A DNA stretch of 64,000 nt from Actinomycetota bacterium. GTDB lineage: Bacteria; Actinomycetota; Acidimicrobiia; Acidimicrobiales; JAJPHE01. Numbering within the stretch: position 1 is the stretch's first letter; every line of letters begins with the position of its first letter. Location of the stretch: NCBI GenBank assembly GCA_021325435.1, contig JAJPHE010000129.1, positions 19,007-83,006 of the forward strand. The letters are read 5' to 3'. Under the pieces are notes generated by a model. It saw only the letters and a program-made list of their open reading frames with translations. It was not told where the DNA came from and made no database searches. Positions 34,003-44,639 of this stretch are shown here, piece after piece. Both the position numbers and the translations under genes were made by a program.

Positions 34003-34617
34003 TCAGCTCCGGTAGCGCCCCCGGTGGATCACCTCGCCCTCGGGCCGGCGCCCCCGGGCCAGCGAGGGGGAGGGCTTGTCGGGTGCGGGCCACCCGATGA
34101 GCAGGGCGCCGATGGGGCGCAACCCTTCGGGCACGCCGAGCTGGGCCAGCAGCTCCTGTTCGCCCCGGAATATCCCCATGAACAACGCACCGAGGCCGGC
34201 GTCGACCACGGCCAGCAGCATGGCCATGACCGAGAAAGCGGCGTCCACGTACCAGTAGGGGACCGGCCACGCCCCGACCTCGTGCAGGCCGGACCCGGCC
34301 TTGTCCGGCTCGGAGTAGCGCCGCACGTAGGCGCCGGGGCCGGCCAGGGGGAGCACGACGACAGGCGCCCGCTTGAGCCCGGCGTGATCCGGATTGCGCT
34401 CCCACCACTCGGGCGTGGTGGTCGCGCCCCAGTAGACGCCGGTCTCCTGGGCCCCCTCGAGCACCAGTAACTCGGCGCCCTGCGAGTAGCCGGCTGAGGG
34501 TGCCCGGCGGCCGGCGTCGAGGACCCGCTGGACGAGGTCGGCCGGCACCGGGCGAGCCTCGAAGTTGCGGACCATTCGTCGCTGGCGCAGGACCTCGGAC
34601 AGCTCCACCAAGGCCAA
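34003..34617 (-). CDS. nitroreductase family protein
   Basis: A 204-residue FMN-dependent oxidoreductase fold: phosphate-binding RRMVRNFEARPVP near the start, APSAGYSQG, DAAFSVMAMLLAVVDAGLGALFMGIF (central helix) and PIGALLIGWPAPD. The family covers nitroreductases, flavin destructases and the C-terminal domain of FbiB. Whether it plays the FbiB C-terminal role in F420 synthesis is unknown; cofE lies 19 kb away. TTG start, convergent with the sirtuin gene. Confidence 0.85.
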   Translation of the reverse strand: MALVELSEVLRQRRMVRNFEARPVPADLVQRVLDAGRRAPSAGYSQGAELLVLEGAQETGVYWGATTTPEWWERNPDHAGLKRAPVVVLPLAGPGAYVRRYSEPDKAGSGLHEVGAWPVPYWYVDAAFSVMAMLLAVVDAGLGALFMGIFRGEQELLAQLGVPEGLRPIGALLIGWPAPDKPSPSLARGRRPEGEVIHRGRYRS

Positions 34618-34735
34618 GGTAGGCGCCGGACCCGCCGGTCGAGCGGGGAGGGGCTACCGAGGGGCGGGAATGTTGACCTGTCGGGTAGGGTTTAGGGAGT
34701 AGTACGCCCTCGTCCGACATGGAAGGCGATGCACC

Positions 34736-35920
34736 TTGCCCAGTTTCAGAGAGCTGCTGGCCGCCGCCAAGAGCGAGATCCGTGAGGTCGACACCGCCGA
34801 GGCCGAGCGCCTCATCGACGATGGTGCCCTGATCCTCGATGTCCGCGAACCCGACGAGTACGAGCAGGGCGCCATCCCCGAGGCCGTCCACATCCCCCGG
34901 GGCAACCTCGAGACCCAGGTCGAGGGCAAGATCGTCCAGCGCGACAAGCCGTTGGTCGTGTACTGCGCCGGGGGCGTCCGCTCGGCTTTCGCCGCCAAGA
35001 CCCTCGGCGATCTCGGCTACGGCGACGTCGTGTCGATGGTCGGGGGGTTCAACAAGTGGAAGGACGAGGGGCGGAGGTGGTCAGCCCCTCGGGCTCTGTC
35101 CGCCGACCAGCGCAACCGTTACCACCGCCATCTGCTCCTTCCCGAGGTGGGGGAGGCAGGACAGCAGAAGCTGCTCGACTCGAAGGTGCTCCTACTCGGG
35201 GCGGGCGGCCTCGGCTCGCCGTCGGCGCTGTACCTGGCGGCCGCCGGGGTGGGGACCATCGGCATCATCGACATGGACGTGGTGGACGCCTCCAACCTGC
35301 AACGCCAGATCCTCCACAATCTCGACCGGGTGGGGGAGCGCAAGGTCGATTCGGCCAAGAAGACCCTGACGGCGATGAACCCGGACGTGAACGTGGTCAC
35401 CTACGACGTCCGCCTCGGGGCCGACAACATCCTCGACATCTTCGACGGCTACGACGTCATCGTGGACGGCACCGACAACTTCCCCACCCGCTACCTGGTG
35501 AACGACGCCTCGTTGGTGAAGCGGATACCCGTGGTCCACGGATCGATCTTCCGCTTCGAGGGCCAGGCCACCGTGTTCGCCCCGTACGAGGGTCCCTGCT
35601 ACCGCTGCATGATCCCCGAGCCGCCCCCGGCCGAGCTCGCCCCCTCCTGCTCGGAGGCCGGAGTGCTCGGCGTGCTGTGCGGCATCGTCGGCAGCATCCA
35701 GGCCATGGAGGCCGTCAAGCTCCTCCTCGGCCTGGGCGATCCCCTCATCGGCCGCCTCCTCGCCTACGACTCCCTCGAGGAGTCGTTCCGGACCTTCAAG
35801 GTGCGCCGCGATCCCAACTGCCCCGCCTGCGGCGAGAACGCCGGTGACATCGTCATCGCCGAGTACGACGCCCTGTGCATGCCTCACCCCAAGGAGGCGC
35901 CGGCCCCGGCCCACGCCTGA
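34736..35920 (+). CDS. rhodanese-ThiF/MoeB fusion (sulfur-carrier adenylyltransferase/sulfurtransferase)
   Basis: A 394-residue protein. Residues 15-115 are a rhodanese domain with persulfide Cys77 in VVYCAGGVRS; residues 122-380 are a ThiF/MoeB-type E1-like domain: nucleotide loop GAGGLGSP (155-162), DMDVVDASNLQRQ, DGTDNFPTRY, a zinc site formed by CYRC and CPAC, and PSCSEAGVLG. It adenylates the C-terminal Gly of a sulfur carrier (MoaD, ThiS or CysO type) and loads sulfur. Actinobacterial MoeZ has the opposite order, ThiF first and rhodanese last. TTG start with GGAAGG 9 nt upstream. Confidence 0.9.
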   Translation: MPSFRELLAAAKSEIREVDTAEAERLIDDGALILDVREPDEYEQGAIPEAVHIPRGNLETQVEGKIVQRDKPLVVYCAGGVRSAFAAKTLGDLGYGDVVSMVGGFNKWKDEGRRWSAPRALSADQRNRYHRHLLLPEVGEAGQQKLLDSKVLLLGAGGLGSPSALYLAAAGVGTIGIIDMDVVDASNLQRQILHNLDRVGERKVDSAKKTLTAMNPDVNVVTYDVRLGADNILDIFDGYDVIVDGTDNFPTRYLVNDASLVKRIPVVHGSIFRFEGQATVFAPYEGPCYRCMIPEPPPAELAPSCSEAGVLGVLCGIVGSIQAMEAVKLLLGLGDPLIGRLLAYDSLEESFRTFKVRRDPNCPACGENAGDIVIAEYDALCMPHPKEAPAPAHA

Positions 35921-35970
35921 GCCTGGCTTCCACCTGGGCCGCCGGTAGGCGCCGGCCCCGCCCACCTCAA

Positions 35971-35976
35971 TAACCT
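35971..35976 (+). promoter_or_regulatory. -10 element TAACCT, likely leaderless start
   Basis: TAACCT lies 6 nt before the ATG of the mutase gene (35983) in a short AT-richer stretch, and there is no Shine-Dalgarno. Expected transcription start is the A of ATG. Confidence 0.45.
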
Positions 35977-35982
35977 TCGGGC

Positions 35983-37566
<1,584 letters not shown>

Positions 37567-37569
37567 CGG

Positions 37570-38931
37570 GTGCCCGTCCGCTTCACGATCATCGGAGGGG
37601 GGCCGGCGGGCACCCAGGCCGCCACCTACGCCGCCCGCCTCGGCGCCGAGGTCACCCTGGTGGAGTCGGACCTGGTGGGGGGAGCGGCGAACCTGCTCGA
37701 CTGCATCCCGTCGAAGGCGATGATCGCCACCGGCGGGTTCGTGTCGCACCTCAGCCGGGCGGAGCGCATGGGCCTGTCGGCCCTCGAGCCCCATCTCGAC
37801 TTCGACGCCGTGCGCCGGCGCATCGAGTCGATCACCGGTCACCTCGAAGCCTCCCTGCACCAGCTGTTGGTGAGCCAAGGGGTGACCGTCGTCGAAGGTC
37901 GGGGCCGTCTCGCCGGGCCGCACCGGGTGGTCGCCCAGACCGGCCAGGGCCAGGTGGAGATCGAGGCCGACGCCGTGCTCGTTTCGACCGGCAGCAGCCC
38001 CCGGGTGCCGGACTGGTGCGATCCCGACGGCCAGCGGGTGCTGCTGACCCGCCACGCCTACCCACCGGGCGAACTCCCCGAGCATCTGGTGGTGGTGGGG
38101 TCCGGCGTCACGGGCGTGGAGTTCGTCCACATGTTCCGCTCCCTCGGGTCACGGGTGAGCCTCCTCGTCAGCCGTCAGCAGGTTCTGCCGGGCAAGGACC
38201 CCGAGGTCGCCGCCGCCCTCGAGGAGGACTTCCTGCGCAGAGGCGTCCTGCTCTACAAAGGGGCCCGTGCCGTGGGCGTCGACCGGTCGTCCTCCGGCGT
38301 GTTAGTGCGTTGCGCCGACGGGCGCGAGGTGACGGGCTCCCACGCCCTGCTGGCCATCGGCTCGGTGCCCAACTCGGCCGGCTTGGGCTTGGAGTCGGCT
38401 GGCGTGCAGATCGACTCCTCCGGCTACATCCCGGTCAACCAGCACTGCCAGTCGAACGTGGACCACGTCTACGCGGCCGGGGACGTGTCGGGCCGGCTGC
38501 CCCTCGCCTCGGTGGCCCACATGCAGGGCCGTAAGGTCGCCGAGCACGTGATGGGGCTCCACACCCGGGCCCACCGCCACCTCGACTACGACAAGGCGGC
38601 CAGCGCCATCTTCACCGAGCCGGAGATCGCCGACGTCGGGCTGGCCGAGGCGGAAGCCTTCGCCCTCGGCCGCAAGATCCGGGTCACCAAGGTGCCCTTC
38701 GCCGCCAGCGCCCGGGCCCTGATCGACGGCGACCCCCGCGGCTTCGTCAAGATCGTGTCCGACCCAGCCACCGGCGTCGTCCTCGGCGGGTCGATCGTCG
38801 GCGCCAGCGCCTCCGAGCTGATCTCCGTGATCGCCCTGGCGGTGACGGCGCACCTCAAGGTGACCGACATCGTCGAGAGCCTGCTGGTCCACCCCGCCCT
38901 GGCCGAGGCGCTGGCCGAGGCGGCCGAGTAG
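37570..38931 (+). CDS. LpdA-like flavoprotein disulfide reductase homologue (quinone reductase type)
   Basis: A 453-residue FAD/NAD(P)H protein of the pyridine nucleotide-disulfide oxidoreductase fold: FTIIGGGPAGTQAATYA, VVVGSGVTGVEFVHMF, YAAGDVSG. The redox motif reads GGAANLLDCIPSK: Ala40 replaces the first cysteine of CxxxxC and only Cys45 remains. M. tuberculosis LpdA (Rv3303c), an NAD(P)H:quinone reductase and not a lipoamide dehydrogenase, has the same type of change, so this is the best match. The C-terminal LLVHPALAEAL lacks the usual HPTxSE dyad. GTG start 4 nt after the mutase stop, so probably the same transcript. Confidence 0.85.
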   Translation: MPVRFTIIGGGPAGTQAATYAARLGAEVTLVESDLVGGAANLLDCIPSKAMIATGGFVSHLSRAERMGLSALEPHLDFDAVRRRIESITGHLEASLHQLLVSQGVTVVEGRGRLAGPHRVVAQTGQGQVEIEADAVLVSTGSSPRVPDWCDPDGQRVLLTRHAYPPGELPEHLVVVGSGVTGVEFVHMFRSLGSRVSLLVSRQQVLPGKDPEVAAALEEDFLRRGVLLYKGARAVGVDRSSSGVLVRCADGREVTGSHALLAIGSVPNSAGLGLESAGVQIDSSGYIPVNQHCQSNVDHVYAAGDVSGRLPLASVAHMQGRKVAEHVMGLHTRAHRHLDYDKAASAIFTEPEIADVGLAEAEAFALGRKIRVTKVPFAASARALIDGDPRGFVKIVSDPATGVVLGGSIVGASASELISVIALAVTAHLKVTDIVESLLVHPALAEALAEAAE

Positions 38932-38935
38932 GCGC

Positions 38936-40117
38936 TCAGCGGCTGCCGACGCCCTCCATCAGGCGGCGGCGCTCGTCGTCGTCGCTGGCGATGTCCGCCA
39001 CCGTCCAGGCCATGCCGACCGCCCCGTCGACGATGGCCCGGTCGGCGGCCGCCGTGACGCACGCCGCGGTGAACTCGGGCTGGTGGTTGACGGCCGGCAG
39101 GGAGTCGATGCCCAGCATGGGGTGGATGGCCGGGATGGCGAGGGACACGTTGGCCATGTCGGTGGAGCCGCCCCCCATGGCGTCGGTCCGCTCCGACAGA
39201 CGCCGACCGAGGGCCGCCGAGTTGCGGGCGTAGGTCTCGAGGAGGCGGCGGTCGGGGTCGAACTCGGAGTAGACGGGGCTCATGTGCTCGACGTCGACGG
39301 TGCAGCCGGTCGCTACCGCCCCGGCTTCGAAGCACCGCATCACCTTGGGTTCGAACTCGCGCAGCTCCTCGAGGGTGGAGGAGCGCAGGTAGTACTTGGC
39401 CGTCGTGTGGGCCGGAACGATGTTGGGCGCCTCGCCTCCCTTGGTGACGATGCCGTGGACCTGGTTGCGGTCGCGGAAGTGCTGGCGCAGCAGTCCGATC
39501 GCCACCTGGGCGACGGTCAGGGCGTCGGCCGCGTTCACGCCCCGCTCGGGGAAGGCCGAGGCGTGGGCCTCCTTGCCTCGGTAGTGAACATCGACGTGGT
39601 CCACGGCCAGACAGTCCATCTGCACCAGGTCGGCGGGGGCCGGGTGCACCATCATCGCCGCGTGGACGCCGTCGAACACGCCCCGCTCGAGCATGATGAT
39701 CTTGCCCCCGCCGCCCTCCTCGGCCGGGGTGCCGAAGACCTTGACGGTGATACCGAGGTCGTCGGCCAGCGGCGCCAGGGCCATCCCCGCCCCGACGGCG
39801 GCGGCGGCGATGACGTTGTGCCCGCAGGCGTGGCCGATGCCGGGCAGGGCGTCGTACTCGGCGCAGATGCCGACGGTGAGGGGCCCGGCTCCGGCGGTGG
39901 CGACGAAGGCGGTCGCCAGGTCGGCCACGCCCGACTCGACCTCGAAGCCGGCGCCGGCCAGCGCCTCAGCCACCCAAGCCGACGACCGCACCTCCTCGAA
40001 GGCCAGCTCCGGGTGGGCGTGGACGGTGTGGCTGAGCTCCACCAGGGAGGCGGTGGCCCGGTCCACCGTCCGGCGGGCGGCCGACTTGAGGGGCGAGTCG
40101 TCGGGGAGGGGGGGCAT
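38936..40117 (-). CDS. M20 family amidohydrolase/peptidase
   Basis: A 393-residue M20D-like metallohydrolase: EYDALPGIGHACGHNVIAA carries the first metal ligands, GTPAEEGGGGKIIML the catalytic and metal glutamates, and VDHVDVHYRGKEAHASAFPERG opens the dimerisation domain. C-terminal metal His is in the last third. Relatives include aminobenzoyl-glutamate and N-acyl-amino-acid amidohydrolases. It lies 4 nt after the carboxylase alpha gene in the same direction and is likely co-transcribed. Confidence 0.9.
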   Translation of the reverse strand: MPPLPDDSPLKSAARRTVDRATASLVELSHTVHAHPELAFEEVRSSAWVAEALAGAGFEVESGVADLATAFVATAGAGPLTVGICAEYDALPGIGHACGHNVIAAAAVGAGMALAPLADDLGITVKVFGTPAEEGGGGKIIMLERGVFDGVHAAMMVHPAPADLVQMDCLAVDHVDVHYRGKEAHASAFPERGVNAADALTVAQVAIGLLRQHFRDRNQVHGIVTKGGEAPNIVPAHTTAKYYLRSSTLEELREFEPKVMRCFEAGAVATGCTVDVEHMSPVYSEFDPDRRLLETYARNSAALGRRLSERTDAMGGGSTDMANVSLAIPAIHPMLGIDSLPAVNHQPEFTAACVTAAADRAIVDGAVGMAWTVADIASDDDERRRLMEGVGSR

Positions 40118-40121
40118 GGCC

Positions 40122-41906
40122 CTATTCGATCATGGCCACGACGTCGCCGGCGCCGACAGTGTCGCCCGGCTTCACCCGGATCTCCTTGACCGTGCCGGCG
40201 GCCTCGGCGTTGATGTTGTTCTCCATCTTCATCGCCTCCAGCACGCAGACGGCCTGGCCGATCTCCACCGACTCGCCTTCGGCCACCAGGACCTTGACGA
40301 TGGTGCCCTGCATGGGGACCGTCACCTGCCCGCTGCCGGCGCCGCCGCCGTGGCCCCCGGCTCCTCCCCGGGGCCGGCGGGGCGCGGTCGCCTGGCGCCC
40401 GGCTCCGGGGGCGGCGGCGACCACCGGGCCGAGGTCGGGCACCCACAGCTTCACCTTGTAACGACGGCCGTCGACCTCGGCGTCGACCTCGCGCAGCACC
40501 CGGTTCTCCCCCTCGGGAGGCTCGGGCGCCCCTTCGGTCGCCTTGGCCTTCGACTCCACCTGAGAGAGGTCGAGGCGCTCCTCGACCCAGCGGGTGGAGT
40601 GCTCGCCGGAGACGAAGTCGGGGTGGGACAGGATCGCCTGGTGGGCCGGGATGGTGGTGGCCACCCCCTCCACCTCCATCTCCGCCAGGGCCCTCAGCAT
40701 CCGCCGGCGGGCGTGCTCACGGTCCGAGCCCCACACGACCAGCTTGGCGATGAGGTTGTCGTAGTACTGGCTGACGGTGTCGCCGTCGTCGTAGCCAGCG
40801 TCGGTGCGCACGCCGAAGCCGTCGGGCCGGCGGAAACGGGTGATCGTTCCGGGGGCGGGTAGGAAGCGGCCCTTGGCCGGGTTCTCGGCGTTGATCCGGC
40901 ACTCGATGGCGTGCCCCCGCCGCTCGATGTCCTCCTGGTTGAAACCGAGGGGCTCTCCGGCGGCGATGCGCAGCTGCAGCTCGACCAGGTCCATACCGAC
41001 GACCATCTCGGTGACCGGGTGCTCGACCTGCAGCCGGGTGTTCATCTCGAGGAAGTAGAAGTCGCCGTCCTGGTAGAGGAACTCGACCGTTCCGGCGTTG
41101 ACGTAGCCGCAGGCCTTGGCCACCTTGACCGCCGCCTCGCCCATGGCCCGGCGGATGTCGTCGGGGAAGTTGGGCGCCGGGCTCTCCTCGACCAACTTCT
41201 GGTGCCGGCGCTGGGCCGAGCAGTCGCGCTCGCCGAGCCAGACGGTGTTTCCCTGGGTGTCGGCGAAGACCTGCATCTCGATGTGGCGGGGCCAGGACAG
41301 GTAGCGCTCGAGGTAGACCTCGGGCCGGCCGAAGTAGGCCTGGGCCTCGCGCTGGGCCGACTCGAGGGCGGCGGGGGCGTCGGCGGCGGCGTTGACCACC
41401 TTCATCCCCCGGCCGCCGCCGCCGAAGGCGGCCTTGATGGCCACCGGCCAGCCGTGCTCCTCGCCGAAGGCAACGACCTCGGAGGCGTCCTGCAGGGGAT
41501 CGGAGCGGCCCGGCACGCCCGACACGCCGGCGCGCTCGGCGGCGTGGCGCGAACTGATCTTGTCGCCCATCACCTCCATGGCCTCGGGCGGGGGGCCGAC
41601 GAAGGTGATCCCCTCTCCCGTGATGGCCCGGGCGAAGTCGGCGTTCTCCGAGAAGAACCCGTAGCCGGGGTGCACGGCATCGGCACCGCTCTTGGCGATG
41701 GCATCCAGGATGGCCTGGGTGTTCAGGTAGCTCTCCGCCGCCGTCTGGCCGCCGAGGGCGAACGCTTCGTCAGCCAGCCGGACGTGCAGGGCCTCGCGGT
41801 CGAGCTCGGAGTAGACGGCAACCGTGGCGATCCCGAGCTCGCGACAGGTGCGGATGACCCGGACCGCGATCTCCCCCCGGTTGGCGATGAGCACCTTCTG
41901 CAGCAC
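40122..41906 (-). CDS. acyl-CoA carboxylase alpha subunit (biotin carboxylase plus biotin carrier)
   Basis: A 594-residue fused subunit. Residues 1-445: biotin carboxylase with start [20 protein letters not shown]-grasp loop [30 protein letters not shown] and [16 protein letters not shown]. After a Gly/Ala linker, residues 525-594 are the biotin carrier, with biotinylated Lys560 in EAMKMEN. It carboxylates biotin for acetyl-, propionyl- or longer acyl-CoA; neighbours suggest propionyl-CoA, but the specificity-determining beta subunit is not in the window. GTG start with GGGAGGAAG upstream. The ligase that biotinylates it, birA, is divergent 38 nt away. Confidence 0.95.
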   Translation of the reverse strand: MLQKVLIANRGEIAVRVIRTCRELGIATVAVYSELDREALHVRLADEAFALGGQTAAESYLNTQAILDAIAKSGADAVHPGYGFFSENADFARAITGEGITFVGPPPEAMEVMGDKISSRHAAERAGVSGVPGRSDPLQDASEVVAFGEEHGWPVAIKAAFGGGGRGMKVVNAAADAPAALESAQREAQAYFGRPEVYLERYLSWPRHIEMQVFADTQGNTVWLGERDCSAQRRHQKLVEESPAPNFPDDIRRAMGEAAVKVAKACGYVNAGTVEFLYQDGDFYFLEMNTRLQVEHPVTEMVVGMDLVELQLRIAAGEPLGFNQEDIERRGHAIECRINAENPAKGRFLPAPGTITRFRRPDGFGVRTDAGYDDGDTVSQYYDNLIAKLVVWGSDREHARRRMLRALAEMEVEGVATTIPAHQAILSHPDFVSGEHSTRWVEERLDLSQVESKAKATEGAPEPPEGENRVLREVDAEVDGRRYKVKLWVPDLGPVVAAAPGAGRQATAPRRPRGGAGGHGGGAGSGQVTVPMQGTIVKVLVAEGESVEIGQAVCVLEAMKMENNINAEAAGTVKEIRVKPGDTVGAGDVVAMIE

Positions 41907-41944
41907 GAGCTTCCTCCCGGACGAGTTCCCATATCGTTACAGCC

Positions 41945-42736
41945 GTGCTCGATGCCGGCGCCAGAACGGCGCTCGCGGCCACCCGCTTCTCGGACGTCCG
42001 CTGGTTCCCCGAGCTGGATTCCACCAACCGGTACCTGCTGCAGGAGGCCCGGTCGGGTGCGTCCGAGGGGCTGGTGGCGGTGGCCGACCACCAGAGCGCC
42101 GGGCGGGGCCGCCTGGGCCGGGTCTGGGTGGCCCCTCCGGGGGCGTCCCTGCTCCTGTCGGTCCTGTTCCGGCCCCGGCTGGATCCCGAGCGGCTGCACC
42201 TGGTGACGGCGGCGGTGGCCCTGGCGGCCGCCGACGCCTGTCGTGACGAGGCGGGGGTGGCGGCTGACCTCAAGTGGCCCAACGACCTGATGGCCGACGG
42301 CCGCAAGCTGGCCGGCGTTCTGGCCGAGGCGGACCTCGCCGGCGGCTCCGACCGGGCCACGGCCGTGGTGGTCGGCATCGGCATCAACGTCAACTGGCCG
42401 GAGCCGCTGCCCGAGGAGCTGGCCAGCATCGCCGTCTCCCTGAACCGACTCGCCGGTAGGACCGTGGACCGGGCCGCCCTCCTCGTCGGCCTGCTGCGGT
42501 CCCTCGACCGTCGTTACACCAGCCTCGGAGAGGACGGGGGGCGGCAGGTGGCCGCCGAGTACCGGGCACGGTGCGCCACCGTCGGCCAGCTGGTCAGGGT
42601 GGAGCTGGCCGACGAGACGTTCACCGGTCGGGCGATGGACGTGAGCGACGAAGGCCATCTCCTCGTCGACGTGGGCGCCTGCACCCGGACCGTCAGCGCC
42701 GGGGACGTCGTCCACCTCCGCCCCCAGGGAGGCTGA
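41945..42736 (+). CDS. birA: biotin--[acetyl-CoA-carboxylase] ligase
   Basis: A 263-residue biotin protein ligase: SAGRGRLGRVWVAPPGASLL (biotin/ATP loop GRGRLG), LKWPNDLMADGRKLAGVL, VVVGIGINVN, and a C-terminal SH3-like domain (VRVELADETFTGRAMDV). There is no N-terminal helix-turn-helix, so it is the monofunctional type, not a biotin-operon repressor. It makes biotinyl-AMP and attaches biotin to the carrier lysine of carboxylases such as the one encoded divergently. Confidence 0.93.
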   Translation: MLDAGARTALAATRFSDVRWFPELDSTNRYLLQEARSGASEGLVAVADHQSAGRGRLGRVWVAPPGASLLLSVLFRPRLDPERLHLVTAAVALAAADACRDEAGVAADLKWPNDLMADGRKLAGVLAEADLAGGSDRATAVVVGIGINVNWPEPLPEELASIAVSLNRLAGRTVDRAALLVGLLRSLDRRYTSLGEDGGRQVAAEYRARCATVGQLVRVELADETFTGRAMDVSDEGHLLVDVGACTRTVSAGDVVHLRPQGG

Positions 42737-42768
42737 GGGCCGTCAGGGGCCTCCACATCGGCTTCCCG

Positions 42769-42774
42769 TAGCCT
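42769..42774 (+). promoter_or_regulatory. -10 element TAGCCT at the head of the nucleotide-sugar cluster
   Basis: TAGCCT lies 6 nt before the GTG start at 42781, with no Shine-Dalgarno. It would drive a leaderless transcript for rmlB and the tightly overlapping genes downstream. Confidence 0.45.
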
Positions 42775-42780
42775 GGTCCC

Positions 42781-43785
42781 GTGCGACTACTCGTGACGGG
42801 CGGGGCCGGGTTCATCGGCTCGAACTTCGTTCGCTACTGGCTCGACCAGCACCCCGACGACCTGGTCGTCGCCTACGACGCCCTCACCTACGCCGGGGAC
42901 CGCCGCAACCTGGCCGACCTCGAGGATCGGGTCACCCTCGTCGAGGCCAACGTCTGCGACGGGGCCGCCGCCGTCGCCACCCTCGAGGACCACTCGATCG
43001 ACGTGATCGTCCACTTCGCCGCCGAGTCGCACAACAGCCTGGCCGTCATCGACCCCGGCCGGTTCTTCCGCACCAACGTCATCGGCACCCAGACCATGCT
43101 CGACGCCGCCCGCCGGGTGGGCGTGGAGCGCTTCCACCACATCTCCACCTGCGAGGTCTACGGAGATCTGCCCCTGGACTCCGACGAGGCCTTCGTCGAG
43201 GACTCCCCGTACCGACCCCGCACCCCCTACAACGCGTCGAAGGCGGGCGCCGACCACGCCGTGCGGGCCTATCACGAGACCTACGGGCTGCCGGTGACGA
43301 TCACCAACTGCTCGAACAACTACGGGCCGTTCCAGTTCCCCGAGAAGCTGGTCCCTCTCTTCACCACCCTGGCCCTCGACGACGACCCGCTGCCGCTCTA
43401 CGAGTCGAGCGACAACCGCCGCGAGTGGCTGCACGTGCTCGATCACTGCCGGGCCATCGACGCCGTGCTCTCCCGCGGTCGGGTGGGGGAGACCTACCTG
43501 GTGGGCAGCGGGTTCGAGGCCAGCATCGAGGAGGTGGCGGACTCGATCCTCTCCCTGCTGGGCAAGCCATCGTCGCTCAAGAGCTACGTGCCCGACCGGC
43601 CCGGACACGACCGCCGCTACCTCCTCGACTCCACCAAATTGCGCAAAGAGCTCGGATGGGAGCCGACGATCGGCTTCGAGGAAGGACTGGCCGACACCGT
43701 CACCTGGTACGTCGGCAACCGGTCCTGGTGGGAGCCCCTCCGCGGCCGGGCCCCGGTGACGGAGGAGACGGCGTGGGCCGGCTGA
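42781..43785 (+). CDS. rmlB: dTDP-glucose 4,6-dehydratase family protein
   Basis: A 334-residue extended SDR: NAD motif [16 protein letters not shown], Tyr150/Lys154 in YNASK, and CSNNYGPFQFPEKLVPLF, EWLHVLDHC and RPGHDRRY, all RmlB hallmarks. RmlB converts dTDP-glucose to the 4-keto-6-deoxy sugar on the way to dTDP-rhamnose. Two departures: the catalytic TDE triad is Thr123-Cys124-Glu125 (STCEVYG), so the acid Asp is Cys; and the usual AESHVDRS is AESHNSLAV. It may be a divergent but active dehydratase. It overlaps rmlD by 13 bp. No rmlC is in the window. Confidence 0.85.
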   Translation: MRLLVTGGAGFIGSNFVRYWLDQHPDDLVVAYDALTYAGDRRNLADLEDRVTLVEANVCDGAAAVATLEDHSIDVIVHFAAESHNSLAVIDPGRFFRTNVIGTQTMLDAARRVGVERFHHISTCEVYGDLPLDSDEAFVEDSPYRPRTPYNASKAGADHAVRAYHETYGLPVTITNCSNNYGPFQFPEKLVPLFTTLALDDDPLPLYESSDNRREWLHVLDHCRAIDAVLSRGRVGETYLVGSGFEASIEEVADSILSLLGKPSSLKSYVPDRPGHDRRYLLDSTKLRKELGWEPTIGFEEGLADTVTWYVGNRSWWEPLRGRAPVTEETAWAG

Positions 43786-44639
43786 GCCGGCGACCCAGCG
43801 TCCTGGTGACCGGTGGCTTCGGCCAGCTCGGCCGCGAGCTGGTGGACCAGCTCCGAGGGCGGGGATATCCGGTGATCGCCGGCGACTCCTCCCACCTCGA
43901 CGTGACCTCGCGGGACCTGGTGGCCGAAGCCGTCGAGGTGGCCCGCCCGGACGTCATCATCCACTCGGCCGCCTGGACCGCCGTCGACGCCTGCGAGCTG
44001 GATCCGGACCGGGCCTACTCCGTCAATGCCATGGGGACCCGCCATGTGGCCGAAGCGGCCCGGCGGGTGGGAGCCCACGTCTGTTACGTCTCGACCGACT
44101 ACGTGTTCGACGGGACGGGGCGGCGTCCGTATACCGAGTGGGACGCCACCAACCCCCTGTCCGTCTACGGGCGCTCCAAGCTCGGCGGAGAGGCTGAGCT
44201 CGAACCCCGGTGGACGGTGGTCCGCACGTCGTGGCTCTTTGGCCGCCACGGGACGAACTTCGTCCGCTCGATCCTCTCCGCCGCCCAGCGGGGAGCGCCC
44301 CTCCGCGTCGTCGACGACCAGCACGGCTGCCCGACCTCGGCCGCCCACCTGGCTGCGACCACCGTCGAGCTCGCCCTCGGGCGACACCCGGGCATCCATC
44401 ACGTCACCAACCGGGGCGCCACCACCTGGTACGGGCTGGCCCGGGCGGTGCTGGCCGCCGCCGGAATGGACGCCGAGCGGGTGGAGCCCATCTCCACCGC
44501 CGAGATGGATCCGCCCCGTCCAGCCCCACGCCCGGCCTACTCGGTGCTCGACAACGCCGCCCTGCGCCTGGCGGGCATTCCGCTGCTGCCCGACTGGCAC
44601 GAACCCGTGGAGGAACTGGTGAAGGATCTGTCGGCATGA
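43773..44639 (+). CDS. rmlD: dTDP-4-dehydrorhamnose reductase
   Basis: A 288-residue SDR: VTGGFGQLGRELVDQL, INAM-type NAMGTRHVAEAA, STDYVFDG, YGRSKLGGE (YxxxK) and VVRTSWLFGRHGTNFV are standard RmlD motifs. It reduces the 4-keto group to give dTDP-L-rhamnose. GTG 43773 is preceded by GGAGGA 7 nt upstream, inside the end of rmlB. Its stop overlaps the ugd start (ATGA). Confidence 0.93.
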   Translation: MGRLSRRPSVLVTGGFGQLGRELVDQLRGRGYPVIAGDSSHLDVTSRDLVAEAVEVARPDVIIHSAAWTAVDACELDPDRAYSVNAMGTRHVAEAARRVGAHVCYVSTDYVFDGTGRRPYTEWDATNPLSVYGRSKLGGEAELEPRWTVVRTSWLFGRHGTNFVRSILSAAQRGAPLRVVDDQHGCPTSAAHLAATTVELALGRHPGIHHVTNRGATTWYGLARAVLAAAGMDAERVEPISTAEMDPPRPAPRPAYSVLDNAALRLAGIPLLPDWHEPVEELVKDLSA

